Shown: piece by piece, positions 1 through 5,614 of the stretch
Numbering within the stretch: the first letter of the stretch is position 1
Layout of the letters: each line of letters opens with the position of its first letter
Notes under the pieces: model-generated
Seen by the model: only the letters and a program-made list of their open reading frames with translations
Told to the model about the DNA's origin: nothing
Databases searched by the model: none
Translations under genes and position numbers: made by a program
Origin: Ardenticatenales bacterium
GTDB taxonomy: Bacteria; Chloroflexota; Anaerolineae; Ardenticatenales; Ardenticatenaceae
Reading direction: 5' to 3'
Assembly (NCBI GenBank): GCA_013812995.1
Contig: JACCSL010000606.1
Location: 1 to 5,614, forward strand
DNA: 5,614 bases

Positions 1-1129
1 CATTTCGCACCGCGTTGTCGGTCTTGATGGTGCCCCGGCTGTGGGCGGAAACGGTGGTGCGCTGCTTCCTGCGAATCGCATCCATCATAATGTCTTCCTG
101 CCGCTCGGTTACCTTGTCGTCGATGTACACCTTGCCTATCATGCACTCCGCGAGGTCTGCTCCAAAACCCTGGGTCGCGCTGTAGGTGTAGAGCACATCG
201 ATGCCCTTCTCATCCAGCGCCGATTCCTGGTTAAGCACATTGTTGACTTCCTGGTGGAGGGCCGTGGCGCTGCCAATTCCCTCCTGGGGATTGACCATCA
301 TACCATTCAGGTGTGTTACTCGGGGAACCCAGCCATTCAGCGCGCGTGGCTTATCGTACATCTCCATGATGGGGCGGTTGCTCTCATAGCCAACGACTTT
401 ACCAACTGCGCTATAGACGAGGTTGCCCTCCTCGTTGCGCTCCCCAACAACCTGCTCGACCAATACATCCGATCCATTGCGGGACACGCGGAATTGCTTG
501 GCATTCAGGTCCGTGTAGTCGCTGTTATAGACCTGATCGGCGACCGCCCCGGCGGTATCTGCAACGGCCTTGGCAGCCTTTTTCACGCCCCTACCAACCG
601 CTTTGCCCGCCTTCTTGGTCCCGTTCCAGGCATTCTTGGCAAGCTTCTTGGTGCCCTCCCACGTATCACTGGCAATTTCTTTGGTGCCCTCCCAGGCGCT
701 ACTGGCGACGTTCTTGGTGCCCTCCCAGCTATTTTTGGCAACACTCTTGGTGCCTTCCCAGGCAGTACTGGCAACGTTTTTGGTGCCCTCCCAGCTATTC
801 TTGGCAACATTCTTGGTGCCTTCCCAGGCGTCACTGGCGGTGCTCTTCGTGCTTTCCCACATTCCCCCCAACGACCACCGTTGTACCGCGCCATCCGAGG
901 GCGAAGCACTGTTATGAAGCAGGCGCTGTACCACCTGGTTTCCGTGGCTGCGCTGCAATGTGGCAACATCGGTGGGACTCAGCGAATTGGGTGTCAATAG
1001 GGCACGCTGTACCATGCTCGCGGAAGGAGCGAGGCCAAGCGGCTCAGATGTTTGGCTTTGAAGGGAAAGCAATTCTTTTTTCTGTACGATATTTTGCTCT
1101 TGGGTTGGGCCTGGTTGCTGCTTGCTCAT
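1..1129 (-). CDS. Putative injection-cargo-like effector: LQRxxGN tag, 11-residue repeats, alpha/beta-hydrolase-like domain (3' end outside window)
   Basis: The frame is open for 376 codons from ATG 1127-1129 to the window edge, so the C-terminus is missing. An AAGGGA Shine-Dalgarno lies 4 nt before the ATG. Residues 1-90 are polar and carry three VQR tripeptides (40-42, 67-69, 82-84) and the segment LQRSHGNQVVQRLL (58-71). That matches the LQRxxGNxxVxRLL motif found at the N-terminus of many DUF4157-type and other cargo proteins of extracellular contractile injection systems (family knowledge). No DUF4157 HExxH domain follows. Residues 91-178 are eight tandem 11-residue repeats, fading into two degenerate copies to about 200. 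Residues about 260-376 resemble an alpha/beta hydrolase: a T-H-L-N-G-M strand (272-277), YSATQGFGADLAECM (316-330), and SAHSRGT (361-367), where Ser364 would be the nucleophile. The Asp/His of the triad would lie beyond the window. There is no signal peptide or membrane segment. A lipase or esterase toxin is inferred; the substrate is unknown. Confidence 0.72.
   Translation of the reverse strand, partial: MSKQQPGPTQEQNIVQKKELLSLQSQTSEPLGLAPSASMVQRALLTPNSLSPTDVATLQRSHGNQVVQRLLHNSASPSDGAVQRWSLGGMWESTKSTASDAWEGTKNVAKNSWEGTKNVASTAWEGTKSVAKNSWEGTKNVASSAWEGTKEIASDTWEGTKKLAKNAWNGTKKAGKAVGRGVKKAAKAVADTAGAVADQVYNSDYTDLNAKQFRVSRNGSDVLVEQVVGERNEEGNLVYSAVGKVVGYESNRPIMEMYDKPRALNGWVPRVTHLNGMMVNPQEGIGSATALHQEVNNVLNQESALDEKGIDVLYTYSATQGFGADLAECMIGKVYIDDKVTERQEDIMMDAIRRKQRTTVSAHSRGTIKTDNAVRN
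530..859 (-). repeat. 33-bp tandem coding repeats (11-residue WEGTK hendecads)
   Basis: Eight uninterrupted 33-bp units (596-859) encode W-E-G-T-K-x-x-A-x-x-x. The first reads WES and the eighth WNG. Two degenerate units without Trp continue to 530. Positions 9-11 alternate between KNS-like and S-T/S-A-like ends, which gives a 22-residue (66-bp) super-repeat: 761-826 and 695-760 agree at 60 of 66 bases by eye. Eleven-residue periodicity is typical of amphipathic helices or right-handed coiled coils, as in LEA-like proteins, synucleins and apolipoproteins. Here each turn carries one Trp and one or two Lys, so surface, lipid or lumen contact is a reasonable guess. The array joins the tag to the hydrolase-like domain. 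Confidence 0.9.
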
Positions 1130-1206
1130 AACGTCCCTTCGGGCAATTCCCTTCCTATACGAGGACAGAATCAATAGCATTTTCAAGGATAGAGATTATG
1201 TTAAAA

Positions 1207-1234
1207 ACTATAGGGGATTGACCCGGTTTGTCAA
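1207..1234 (-). promoter_or_regulatory. Sigma-70-type promoter for the effector-like gene
   Basis: On the minus strand, TTGACA (1229-1234) is followed after 16 bp by TATAGT (1207-1212). This predicts transcription from about 1200 and a 5' leader of about 70 nt before the ATG at 1129. A second TTGACA (1239-1244) lies 10 bp upstream but has no well-placed -10. Inverted arms ATTGAC (1217-1222) and GTCAAT (1230-1235) overlap the -35, so the promoter could be under repressor control. It lies wholly in the 127-bp gap between the two minus-strand genes, so the effector-like gene can be transcribed independently. Confidence 0.6.
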
Positions 1235-1254
1235 TAGGTGTCAAGACACTTATT
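1233..1254. promoter_or_regulatory. 22-bp near-perfect palindrome, candidate operator
   Basis: Two 10-base arms (AATAGGTGTC and GACACTTATT) flank a central AA, with a single mismatched pair (1237/1250). The site starts 3 bp after the stop codon of the upstream minus-strand gene and abuts the -35 of the effector-like gene. This is where an activator, or a repressor overlapping the second TTGACA, would bind. As RNA it could form a short hairpin with a CTTG loop, but no T-run follows, so an operator is preferred over a terminator. The regulator is unknown. Confidence 0.45.
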
Positions 1255-1256
1255 TT

Positions 1257-4200
1257 CTATTTTCCGTCGATGAGAACATGCCGAATGCTCCACTCATGCC
1301 AGGGGCTCCGCTTGGTCAGGGTGAGCCGCAGGTAGCGGCAGGTATAGGGTGTGGCGAGGGCAAGATCAACATCTGCCCAGTTGTCTGCCGCCTCGTCAAT
1401 CAGCGCCCACGTTTCCGCATCCAGGGAACCTTCCAGGCGATAGCCTCGGGGGAACTCCCCCGGACCGCTGAGAAAGCGGAGGGTCTGGAAGGTCTGAGCC
1501 GCGCCCAGCTCTATCTGATACCACATTCCAGGCTGTTGCAGGTCGCCGCTATTCCAGGTGGAGATTTTGTTGCTATCAATGGCAAAGCGGGCGCGGCTCA
1601 GATGATGGCTCGCGGTGGCGACGCGTCCCCCCTGACTGCCATTGCTGCCAGGTGCGCTATCCTCCTTGCTCACCGACTCTTCCTCGTTTTCCAATGTTCG
1701 TGTCGGCGCGCTGCCGCCAGGGTCAGCGGCAGTCACCGTGATCTGGCGCAGTGGGGCAGCCACTCGCAGCCAGCCCTTGCCCTCCTCCCACAGATCCATG
1801 TCCAACGTGTGGACCCCGACCTCCTTGGGAGCAACCAGCGAGATTCCCAGCGCGATTTCGCCGCCCGGCGGGACATCAGCGGTGAGTGGCACGCGCCGGG
1901 TCATGGCATCGCTGCTCCAGCGGTAGGCGACGCGTACATTGGTATGGGACCAGAGCCGCTGTCCACTGTTGCGCAACCGAACATCCATTCGTCCGGCCGA
2001 GTTGGCGCTCATGGTTGTTGGCCCGCGAATGTCAAGCCACTCTGCGCCCCAGGCAGCGGCACCCGCCACGGCCTCCACAACAATGCTCTGGGTGAGCGCG
2101 GGGTTGCCCTGCTGGCTGAAGAAAAATTGCCCCTCGCGGCTCAGGTCGACGCGCAGGGTATAAGGGCCCGGTATCGCAGGGGCGAGCAGGGGGAGCAGAA
2201 CCTCAAGACTCTTACCAGGGCGCACATCCACAGATAGCACGGTGCGAAGCGTGGGCTGAGCCACCTGGCCCTGTGCATCCAGCCACTGGTGGACCAGCAT
2301 AATAGGCGGCTGCCCCGCTGCCTCCCAGCGACGTGTGCCATTGTTCATGATCCGGACAGCGACCTCTTTCTTTTCCCCCACCTTCATCTTCGTGGGAAGC
2401 GTGGCCTTATAGGTCACACTGTAGGCGGCTCCCAGCGCCTCCACCTCGACAGCCTGCTGGAGAGGACTGTCGAACCACTGCTCCAGCTCCGACACGAGGC
2501 CGAGTTGCAGGGTGTATTGCCCCGCTGTGGTGGGAAGTTCCAGGGGAATCTCCAGCCGCGAACTCTCGCCCGTCGCGATGGGGGCCGACAACGTCACCCG
2601 TCCTTTGCCCTCGGCCCGCTGCCCCTGCGCGTTGACCCAGTGATAACCAAGGCGGATAGAGCCCTGCTGCTCGCCCTTTGACTCCCAGCGGCGCGAGCCA
2701 TCGTTGCGAGCCGTGAGGGTGGCTTTGAGCGTGTCCCCCGCGAGCCCCTTCTTTGGCAGAGTAACAGGGCTATAGGTCGCTGCCAGGGGTGAAAGTTCCT
2801 TTTTGGCCCCCCCGATGGCGACCGGAAAGAGGTCAGGGGTCGTCGCGGGGTCCAGCGTGTGGAGCCACTGCCCAAAGCCATTGTGGAAGAGGGCGAGGCG
2901 CAGGCGATACTTGCCACTCTCGGTGGGGGTGCGCACCTTGATGGTAAATTCCGTGCGATCTCCCGGTGCCATCTCGTGCGGGAGCAGCACGCTGGAAACC
3001 GGTTTTTCCCGCACCGCCCCCGTCTCGTCTACCCACTTGGCGATGGCAATCACGCGCTGGTTTCCCGCGTTGGGCCAGGGTAGCCGCCCGCCGTTGCCAA
3101 GCGTCACCGGGAAGGTCAACTCCACATCCGGCGGGAGCTGATCGGGCACCTTGGCATTGAAGACATAGTGCCAATCGGGGCGCTGCTTCGCGCGGGCCAT
3201 GCTACCCACCGCTGTTGTTACAGGGAAGGAACCGCTGCCATCCCCCCAGGTAAATCCCTGATTGGACCAGGTGGAATCCGGGCTGGTGGCAATGAACCCG
3301 TGCGCCGAGCCGATATAGGGAAACCCCATGACTTTCTGGAGCCATGTCTGGTACTGTTGTTTCTGCTCTTCCCGTGAGAGACTCAGTGGGGGCGATTGCC
3401 CATTCGAGTTGCCAAACTCCGTGATCTCGATCAGCTTGTGCGGGTACTTCTCATGGTAGGACTTGAAGCGCAGCCCCCAGAAATCGGAGAGGTAGGTAGT
3501 TTCATTGCCGGGCGGGGTTTGCCAATAAATATGACATCCTAAGAAGTCACTCATCTCGATGGCCTGGCGGTTCCACTCCAGCCACTCCAGATCCTTGTGG
3601 GGCACCGCCAGGCCAGGGTAGCCCAGCAGCGCCCAGGGATGGCGCTGGCGCAGAATACGAAACGTCTCGATGTACCACGTCTGGAAGGAGATGGCATCTG
3701 CCTGCTCCTGCCCCCAGCCCTCCAGCCCGCTGAGATGATTCGGCTCGTTGTGAATCTCGAACTTGAGCACCCCGAACTGCTTGTAGAGGCGATCCATCGT
3801 GTCGCGGAAGGCATCGGCGAATACCTGTGGAGCGGGCACATGGCCGCGTCCCGAGCCACCAATGTAGAGGCGCACGATGAACTCCATCTTCGGGTTGATC
3901 TGCCGCGCCTGGGCATACACCTCGTCGCGGGTGAAGCTCATCATTTTCAGCGATTCGACTTTCGCCTCGCGGATGATCGTCCAATCCGTATCGGTGAAGG
4001 TTTGATCGTTGCGGGCGTGCAGCCCCACCAGCGGGCGGTTCTTCGTGTAGGTCAGAGCAGGGGCGGGGCCGGGCACCACGACGGGGCCAGACACCACGGG
4101 GGGCGTGACAGGCGTGGGCTGGACACTTTGCCCACTCTGCACCGCCGTGCGTACCTCATGAAGGTTCATTAGGAGGCCAGGACACGAGGTGCTGCCAAAG

Positions 4201-4748
4201 CCCGTCCGCGCCAGCACCTCGCGATGCCCCTCGATGCGCTCGATGGAAAGGCTATGGCGCTCCTTCAAGGTACGAAGCAATTCGACCAGGGCGGCGGACT
4301 GGGCAGCGGGCGGCGTCATATTGTTGTTGGGCAGGGCACGCGTGCCCTCCTTGCGGTTGCTGTCGAACCAGCCCAGCAGCAGCACTCCCAGCGTGCGACG
4401 GTTGAAATACTGGCCGTTCAGCCAGTTGTCCCGCCAGCGCTTCCACACGGTCTGATCCGCGCGGCTGGGCTCCGGGAGAGCCGTGTGGTAGCCAGGGATG
4501 GCATCATCCAGCAGGTAATACACGGTTCCGTCAGCGGCAATCGCGTAGTGGTAGCCGACGTGGGCACGTCCCTCGTCTCGCACCTGCGACTCGGCAATAG
4601 CCTGCGGAGTCTTATTGGGCACACCATTCATATCTACCGTGCCGGAGCCGCTATGGTGGATCAGGATCCCCTCGATGGGATCAGGGCGACGCCAGCTACG
4701 GTACGTCTCGAAGTTGGGCATTTGTGTCCGTAAATCTTGCAGGTTCAA
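1257..4748 (-). CDS. Multidomain wall/glycan-targeting protein: zinc amidase, clan-A glycosidase-like barrel, four Ig-like domains, discoidin domain
   Basis: The protein is 1163 residues from TTG 4748. Residues about 22-200 are an N-acetylmuramoyl-L-alanine amidase (Amidase_2/PGRP fold). Zinc ligands are His31 (ILIHHSG), His175 (EGHREV) and Cys189 (TSCPG), with Tyr66 of GYHY as the catalytic Tyr. A Pro-rich linker (205-232) follows. Residues about 238-527 look like a clan-A (beta/alpha)8 glycosidase, with acid/base Glu335 in IHNEPN and nucleophile Glu444 in IEITEFGN. Four NBR1-like Ig domains (about 537-647, 655-772, 775-892, 897-1007) share an N-x-G-x-x-x-W-type signature with Trp558, Trp688, Trp808 and Trp933. 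An acidic Ser/Gly linker and an F5/8C (CBM32-like) sugar-binding domain (1040-1163) close the chain. The expected role is cleavage of peptidoglycan stem peptides plus a glycan, held at a carbohydrate surface; the glycosidase substrate is unknown. No signal peptide is visible, which is odd for a wall hydrolase. The frame extends to a TTG at 4772, but that codon has no ribosome site. Confidence 0.88.
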   Translation of the reverse strand: MNLQDLRTQMPNFETYRSWRRPDPIEGILIHHSGSGTVDMNGVPNKTPQAIAESQVRDEGRAHVGYHYAIAADGTVYYLLDDAIPGYHTALPEPSRADQTVWKRWRDNWLNGQYFNRRTLGVLLLGWFDSNRKEGTRALPNNNMTPPAAQSAALVELLRTLKERHSLSIERIEGHREVLARTGFGSTSCPGLLMNLHEVRTAVQSGQSVQPTPVTPPVVSGPVVVPGPAPALTYTKNRPLVGLHARNDQTFTDTDWTIIREAKVESLKMMSFTRDEVYAQARQINPKMEFIVRLYIGGSGRGHVPAPQVFADAFRDTMDRLYKQFGVLKFEIHNEPNHLSGLEGWGQEQADAISFQTWYIETFRILRQRHPWALLGYPGLAVPHKDLEWLEWNRQAIEMSDFLGCHIYWQTPPGNETTYLSDFWGLRFKSYHEKYPHKLIEITEFGNSNGQSPPLSLSREEQKQQYQTWLQKVMGFPYIGSAHGFIATSPDSTWSNQGFTWGDGSGSFPVTTAVGSMARAKQRPDWHYVFNAKVPDQLPPDVELTFPVTLGNGGRLPWPNAGNQRVIAIAKWVDETGAVREKPVSSVLLPHEMAPGDRTEFTIKVRTPTESGKYRLRLALFHNGFGQWLHTLDPATTPDLFPVAIGGAKKELSPLAATYSPVTLPKKGLAGDTLKATLTARNDGSRRWESKGEQQGSIRLGYHWVNAQGQRAEGKGRVTLSAPIATGESSRLEIPLELPTTAGQYTLQLGLVSELEQWFDSPLQQAVEVEALGAAYSVTYKATLPTKMKVGEKKEVAVRIMNNGTRRWEAAGQPPIMLVHQWLDAQGQVAQPTLRTVLSVDVRPGKSLEVLLPLLAPAIPGPYTLRVDLSREGQFFFSQQGNPALTQSIVVEAVAGAAAWGAEWLDIRGPTTMSANSAGRMDVRLRNSGQRLWSHTNVRVAYRWSSDAMTRRVPLTADVPPGGEIALGISLVAPKEVGVHTLDMDLWEEGKGWLRVAAPLRQITVTAADPGGSAPTRTLENEEESVSKEDSAPGSNGSQGGRVATASHHLSRARFAIDSNKISTWNSGDLQQPGMWYQIELGAAQTFQTLRFLSGPGEFPRGYRLEGSLDAETWALIDEAADNWADVDLALATPYTCRYLRLTLTKRSPWHEWSIRHVLIDGK

Positions 4749-4756
4749 GAGGGGAT

Positions 4757-4761
4757 CCTCC
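4757..4761 (-). promoter_or_regulatory. Shine-Dalgarno GGAGG that sets a TTG start
   Basis: On the minus strand GGAGG is followed by 8 nt and then TTG (4746-4748). The upstream TTG at 4770-4772 directly follows an in-frame TAG and has no purine-rich site. The ATG at 4719-4721 also has none. Both alternatives change only the extreme N-terminus and leave the amidase domain intact. Confidence 0.6.
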
Positions 4762-4798
4762 GCGCTTTTCAACTAGGGGCAACATCTGATTGCCTGTT

Positions 4799-4827
4799 AA
4801 AGTACCATTCCTTTCCACTATTGACAA
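4799..4827 (-). promoter_or_regulatory. Possible divergent promoter for the amidase-glycosidase gene
   Basis: On the minus strand, TTGTCA (4822-4827) and TACTTT (4799-4804) are 17 bp apart. The -10 is weak, matching consensus at three of six positions. The -35 overlaps the -35 of the plus-strand repressor promoter inside the palindrome CTATTG-A-CAATAG (4818-4830), so the two directions would share or compete for polymerase. The rest of 4749-4880 shows no better candidate in this direction. Confidence 0.3.
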
Positions 4828-4848
4828 TAGAATCACGGAAGATATAAT
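4821..4848 (+). promoter_or_regulatory. Near-consensus promoter of the repressor-efflux operon
   Basis: TTGACA (4821-4826) and TATAAT (4843-4848) are both perfect hexamers with a 16-bp spacer. They predict a start near 4855, inside the operator that follows. A strong promoter with an operator over the transcription start is the usual layout for ArsR/SmtB autoregulated operons. Confidence 0.8.
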
Positions 4849-4852
4849 GGTT

Positions 4853-4874
4853 TATATGAGCAATCATTCATATA
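4853..4874. promoter_or_regulatory. ArsR/SmtB-type operator
   Basis: Perfect 7-base arms TATATGA (4853-4859) and TCATATA (4868-4874) flank 8 bases, GCAATCAT. The ATATGA...TCATAT layout with TGA/TCA near the centre is characteristic of SmtB/CzrA-type 12-2-12 operators (family knowledge). It covers the predicted transcription start 5 bp downstream of the -10, so bound repressor would block initiation. The neighbouring gene encodes the matching repressor. Confidence 0.75.
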
Positions 4875-4898
4875 TCGACCATGTTAAGAAAGAGCGTC

Positions 4899-5207
4899 AT
4901 GTCTTCCCTCAACCCGCTTGATGTCGAAAGCGCCACGACCCTGGCTGAATTTTTCACTGCGATGAGCGACCCCACGCGCGTTCGGATTATCAGCGCGCTG
5001 GCTTGCCCTGGTGCGGAGTTTTCCGTTCAGACACTGGCGGAGGGGCTGGGCATGACGCATAGTGCGGTGAGCCATCAGTTGCGGCTCCTGCGGCGGTTGC
5101 GCGTGGTTCGAGCCCGGCGTGAGGGGCGGCAACGTTTCTATGCCCTGGATGATGAGCATGTTGCCCAGCTCTACCATCAGGGATTGGACCATGTGCGACA
5201 TAGTTGA
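4899..5207 (+). CDS. ArsR/SmtB-family metal-responsive repressor (zinc-type alpha-5 site)
   Basis: 102 residues from ATG 4899, close to the family's usual 100-120. The winged helix-turn-helix has its recognition helix at THSAVSHQLRLLRRL (53-67), very like SmtB, followed by the wing RARREGRQRFYAL (71-83). The C-terminal helix carries D-x-H-x10-H-x2-H: Asp85, His87, His98 and His101. This is the complete alpha-5 ligand set of CzrA/SmtB sensors, which bind Zn(II) or Co(II) and then leave DNA. The alpha-3 Cys pair (CxC) of ArsR/CadC sensors is absent (EFSVQTL at 40-46), so arsenic sensing is unlikely. The start at 4899 was chosen for the AAGAAAGAG just upstream; the in-frame ATG at 4881, which has no ribosome site, would add MLRKSV. 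It is 14 bp before an efflux ATPase and presumably represses both genes. Confidence 0.92.
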   Translation: MSSLNPLDVESATTLAEFFTAMSDPTRVRIISALACPGAEFSVQTLAEGLGMTHSAVSHQLRLLRRLRVVRARREGRQRFYALDDEHVAQLYHQGLDHVRHS

Positions 5208-5221
5208 GAGAGAGAAAGTCA

Positions 5222-5614
5222 ATGGAACAGAAACTCAAGTTGTCTCGGGCGGCGCTGTTGCCGGAGAATTCGAATTGTGACCACTGCGTCGAGACCCTGA
5301 CCTCGCGGCTGGCGGTGGAGCAGGGGGTGGCGCATGTCCACCAGGATCAGGAGGGGCTACTCTGCCTCCATTATGATGCAACCACCTGGGAGGAGGAGCG
5401 GCTGACCCGCGCCGCCCGATTGGTGGGGGCAGAGGTGCAACGCCACTACCAACATCGGCTCTGGCCCATCGGTGGGATGGACTGCGGCGGCTGCGTGCGT
5501 ACCGTGGAGGAGGGCCTTGCCAGCTTGCCGGGCGTTCTCACCGTGCAGGCCAACCTCGCCACGGGCAAGGTCGCCGTCGAGTTTGAGGGCGACCAAGTGG
5601 AGGAGGAGCAACTT
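5222..5614 (+). CDS. Heavy-metal P1B-type ATPase, N-terminal part (Zn/Cd/Co exporter; 3' end outside window)
   Basis: 131 residues are visible before the edge. A first metal-binding domain contains Cys-Asp-His-Cys (19-22), and a second, canonical heavy-metal-associated domain contains GGMDCGGC (84-91) with a predicted beta-alpha-beta fold to about 125. Two such domains before the membrane part are usual for ZntA/CadA-like pumps that expel Zn, Cd, Pb or Co from the cytoplasm. The membrane helices, CPC motif and DKTGT phosphorylation site would lie outside the window. The start follows a purine-rich GAGAGAGAGAAAG and sits 14 bp after the repressor stop, so the two are cotranscribed. Because the repressor is of the zinc type, a P1B-2 Zn/Cd pump is more likely than a copper pump. 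The first domain lacks the usual Gly-Met before its CxxC. Confidence 0.85.
   Translation, partial: MEQKLKLSRAALLPENSNCDHCVETLTSRLAVEQGVAHVHQDQEGLLCLHYDATTWEEERLTRAARLVGAEVQRHYQHRLWPIGGMDCGGCVRTVEEGLASLPGVLTVQANLATGKVAVEFEGDQVEEEQL

Noticed and set aside
596..859. Regular 33-bp repeats as a possible CRISPR array
   Set aside because: Units are directly adjacent with no unique spacers and stay in frame inside a coding sequence.
583..969. Minus-strand frame with GRAPRxLP repeats
   Set aside because: Another reading frame of the same 33-bp repeat array. It lacks a ribosome site and covers only part of the effector-like gene.
41..1000. Plus-strand frame of 319 codons with repeated ALPxxxGxxxGA segments
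   Set aside because: It is the complement of the minus-strand Trp repeats. The minus frame has a ribosome site, a promoter and recognisable motifs; this one matches nothing and only mirrors the repeat.
1233..1254. Intrinsic terminator after the large minus-strand gene
   Set aside because: The hairpin is AT-rich at its base with a mismatch and no T-run follows in the transcript; an operator reading fits better.
1122..2237. Plus-strand frame of 371 codons
   Set aside because: Antisense to the Ig and discoidin part of the large protein, which has clear domain structure; no family features in this frame.
4884..5238. Minus-strand frames opposite the repressor gene
   Set aside because: Shadows of the ArsR-family gene, whose helix-turn-helix and metal-site residues are unmistakable on the plus strand.
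5357..5611. Minus-strand frame of 84 codons at the right edge
   Set aside because: Antisense to the two CxxC metal-binding domains of the ATPase.

Overview
The window is high-to-moderate GC bacterial DNA, dense with genes, apart from two short AT-richer promoter regions. The protein types suggest a large-genome Chloroflexota, perhaps Ktedonobacteria-like: an N-terminal LQRxxGNxxV tag as seen on contractile-injection cargo proteins, NBR1-like Ig domains joined to a glycosidase-like barrel and a discoidin domain, and a SmtB-type repressor with a P-type metal ATPase. This taxonomic guess rests on protein style only and is weak.

Layout. Positions 1-1129 (minus strand) hold a partial gene whose 3' end lies outside the window. 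It reads as a modular effector: an injection-cargo-like N-terminus, eight tandem 11-residue WEGTK repeats, then an alpha/beta-hydrolase-like domain that includes the putative nucleophile elbow. Its frame is open from the ATG at 1129 to the window edge, and the long plus-strand frames over it are shadows. Positions 1130-1256 are its promoter region, with a good -35/-10 pair and a 22-bp near-palindrome. Positions 1257-4748 (minus strand) encode one very large protein: zinc amidase, clan-A glycosidase-like barrel, four Ig-like domains and a C-terminal discoidin/CBM32-like domain, without a visible signal peptide. Positions 4749-4898 are a divergent control region with a near-consensus promoter and an ArsR/SmtB-type operator. 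Positions 4899-5207 (plus) encode an ArsR/SmtB-family zinc-type repressor. Fourteen bases later, from 5222 to the right edge (plus), begins a heavy-metal P-type ATPase with two CxxC metal-binding domains.

How the genes fit together. The right-hand pair is a self-contained metal-efflux operon: the repressor binds the operator over its own transcription start and releases it when Zn/Cd/Co-type ions fill its alpha-5 site, which turns on the efflux pump. The left-hand pair lies on the opposite strand. One protein looks built to bind and cut cell-wall or glycan material, and the other looks like a delivered lipase-like effector. Whether these two act together is inference. They are separated by 127 bp containing a separate promoter, so they need not be one transcript.
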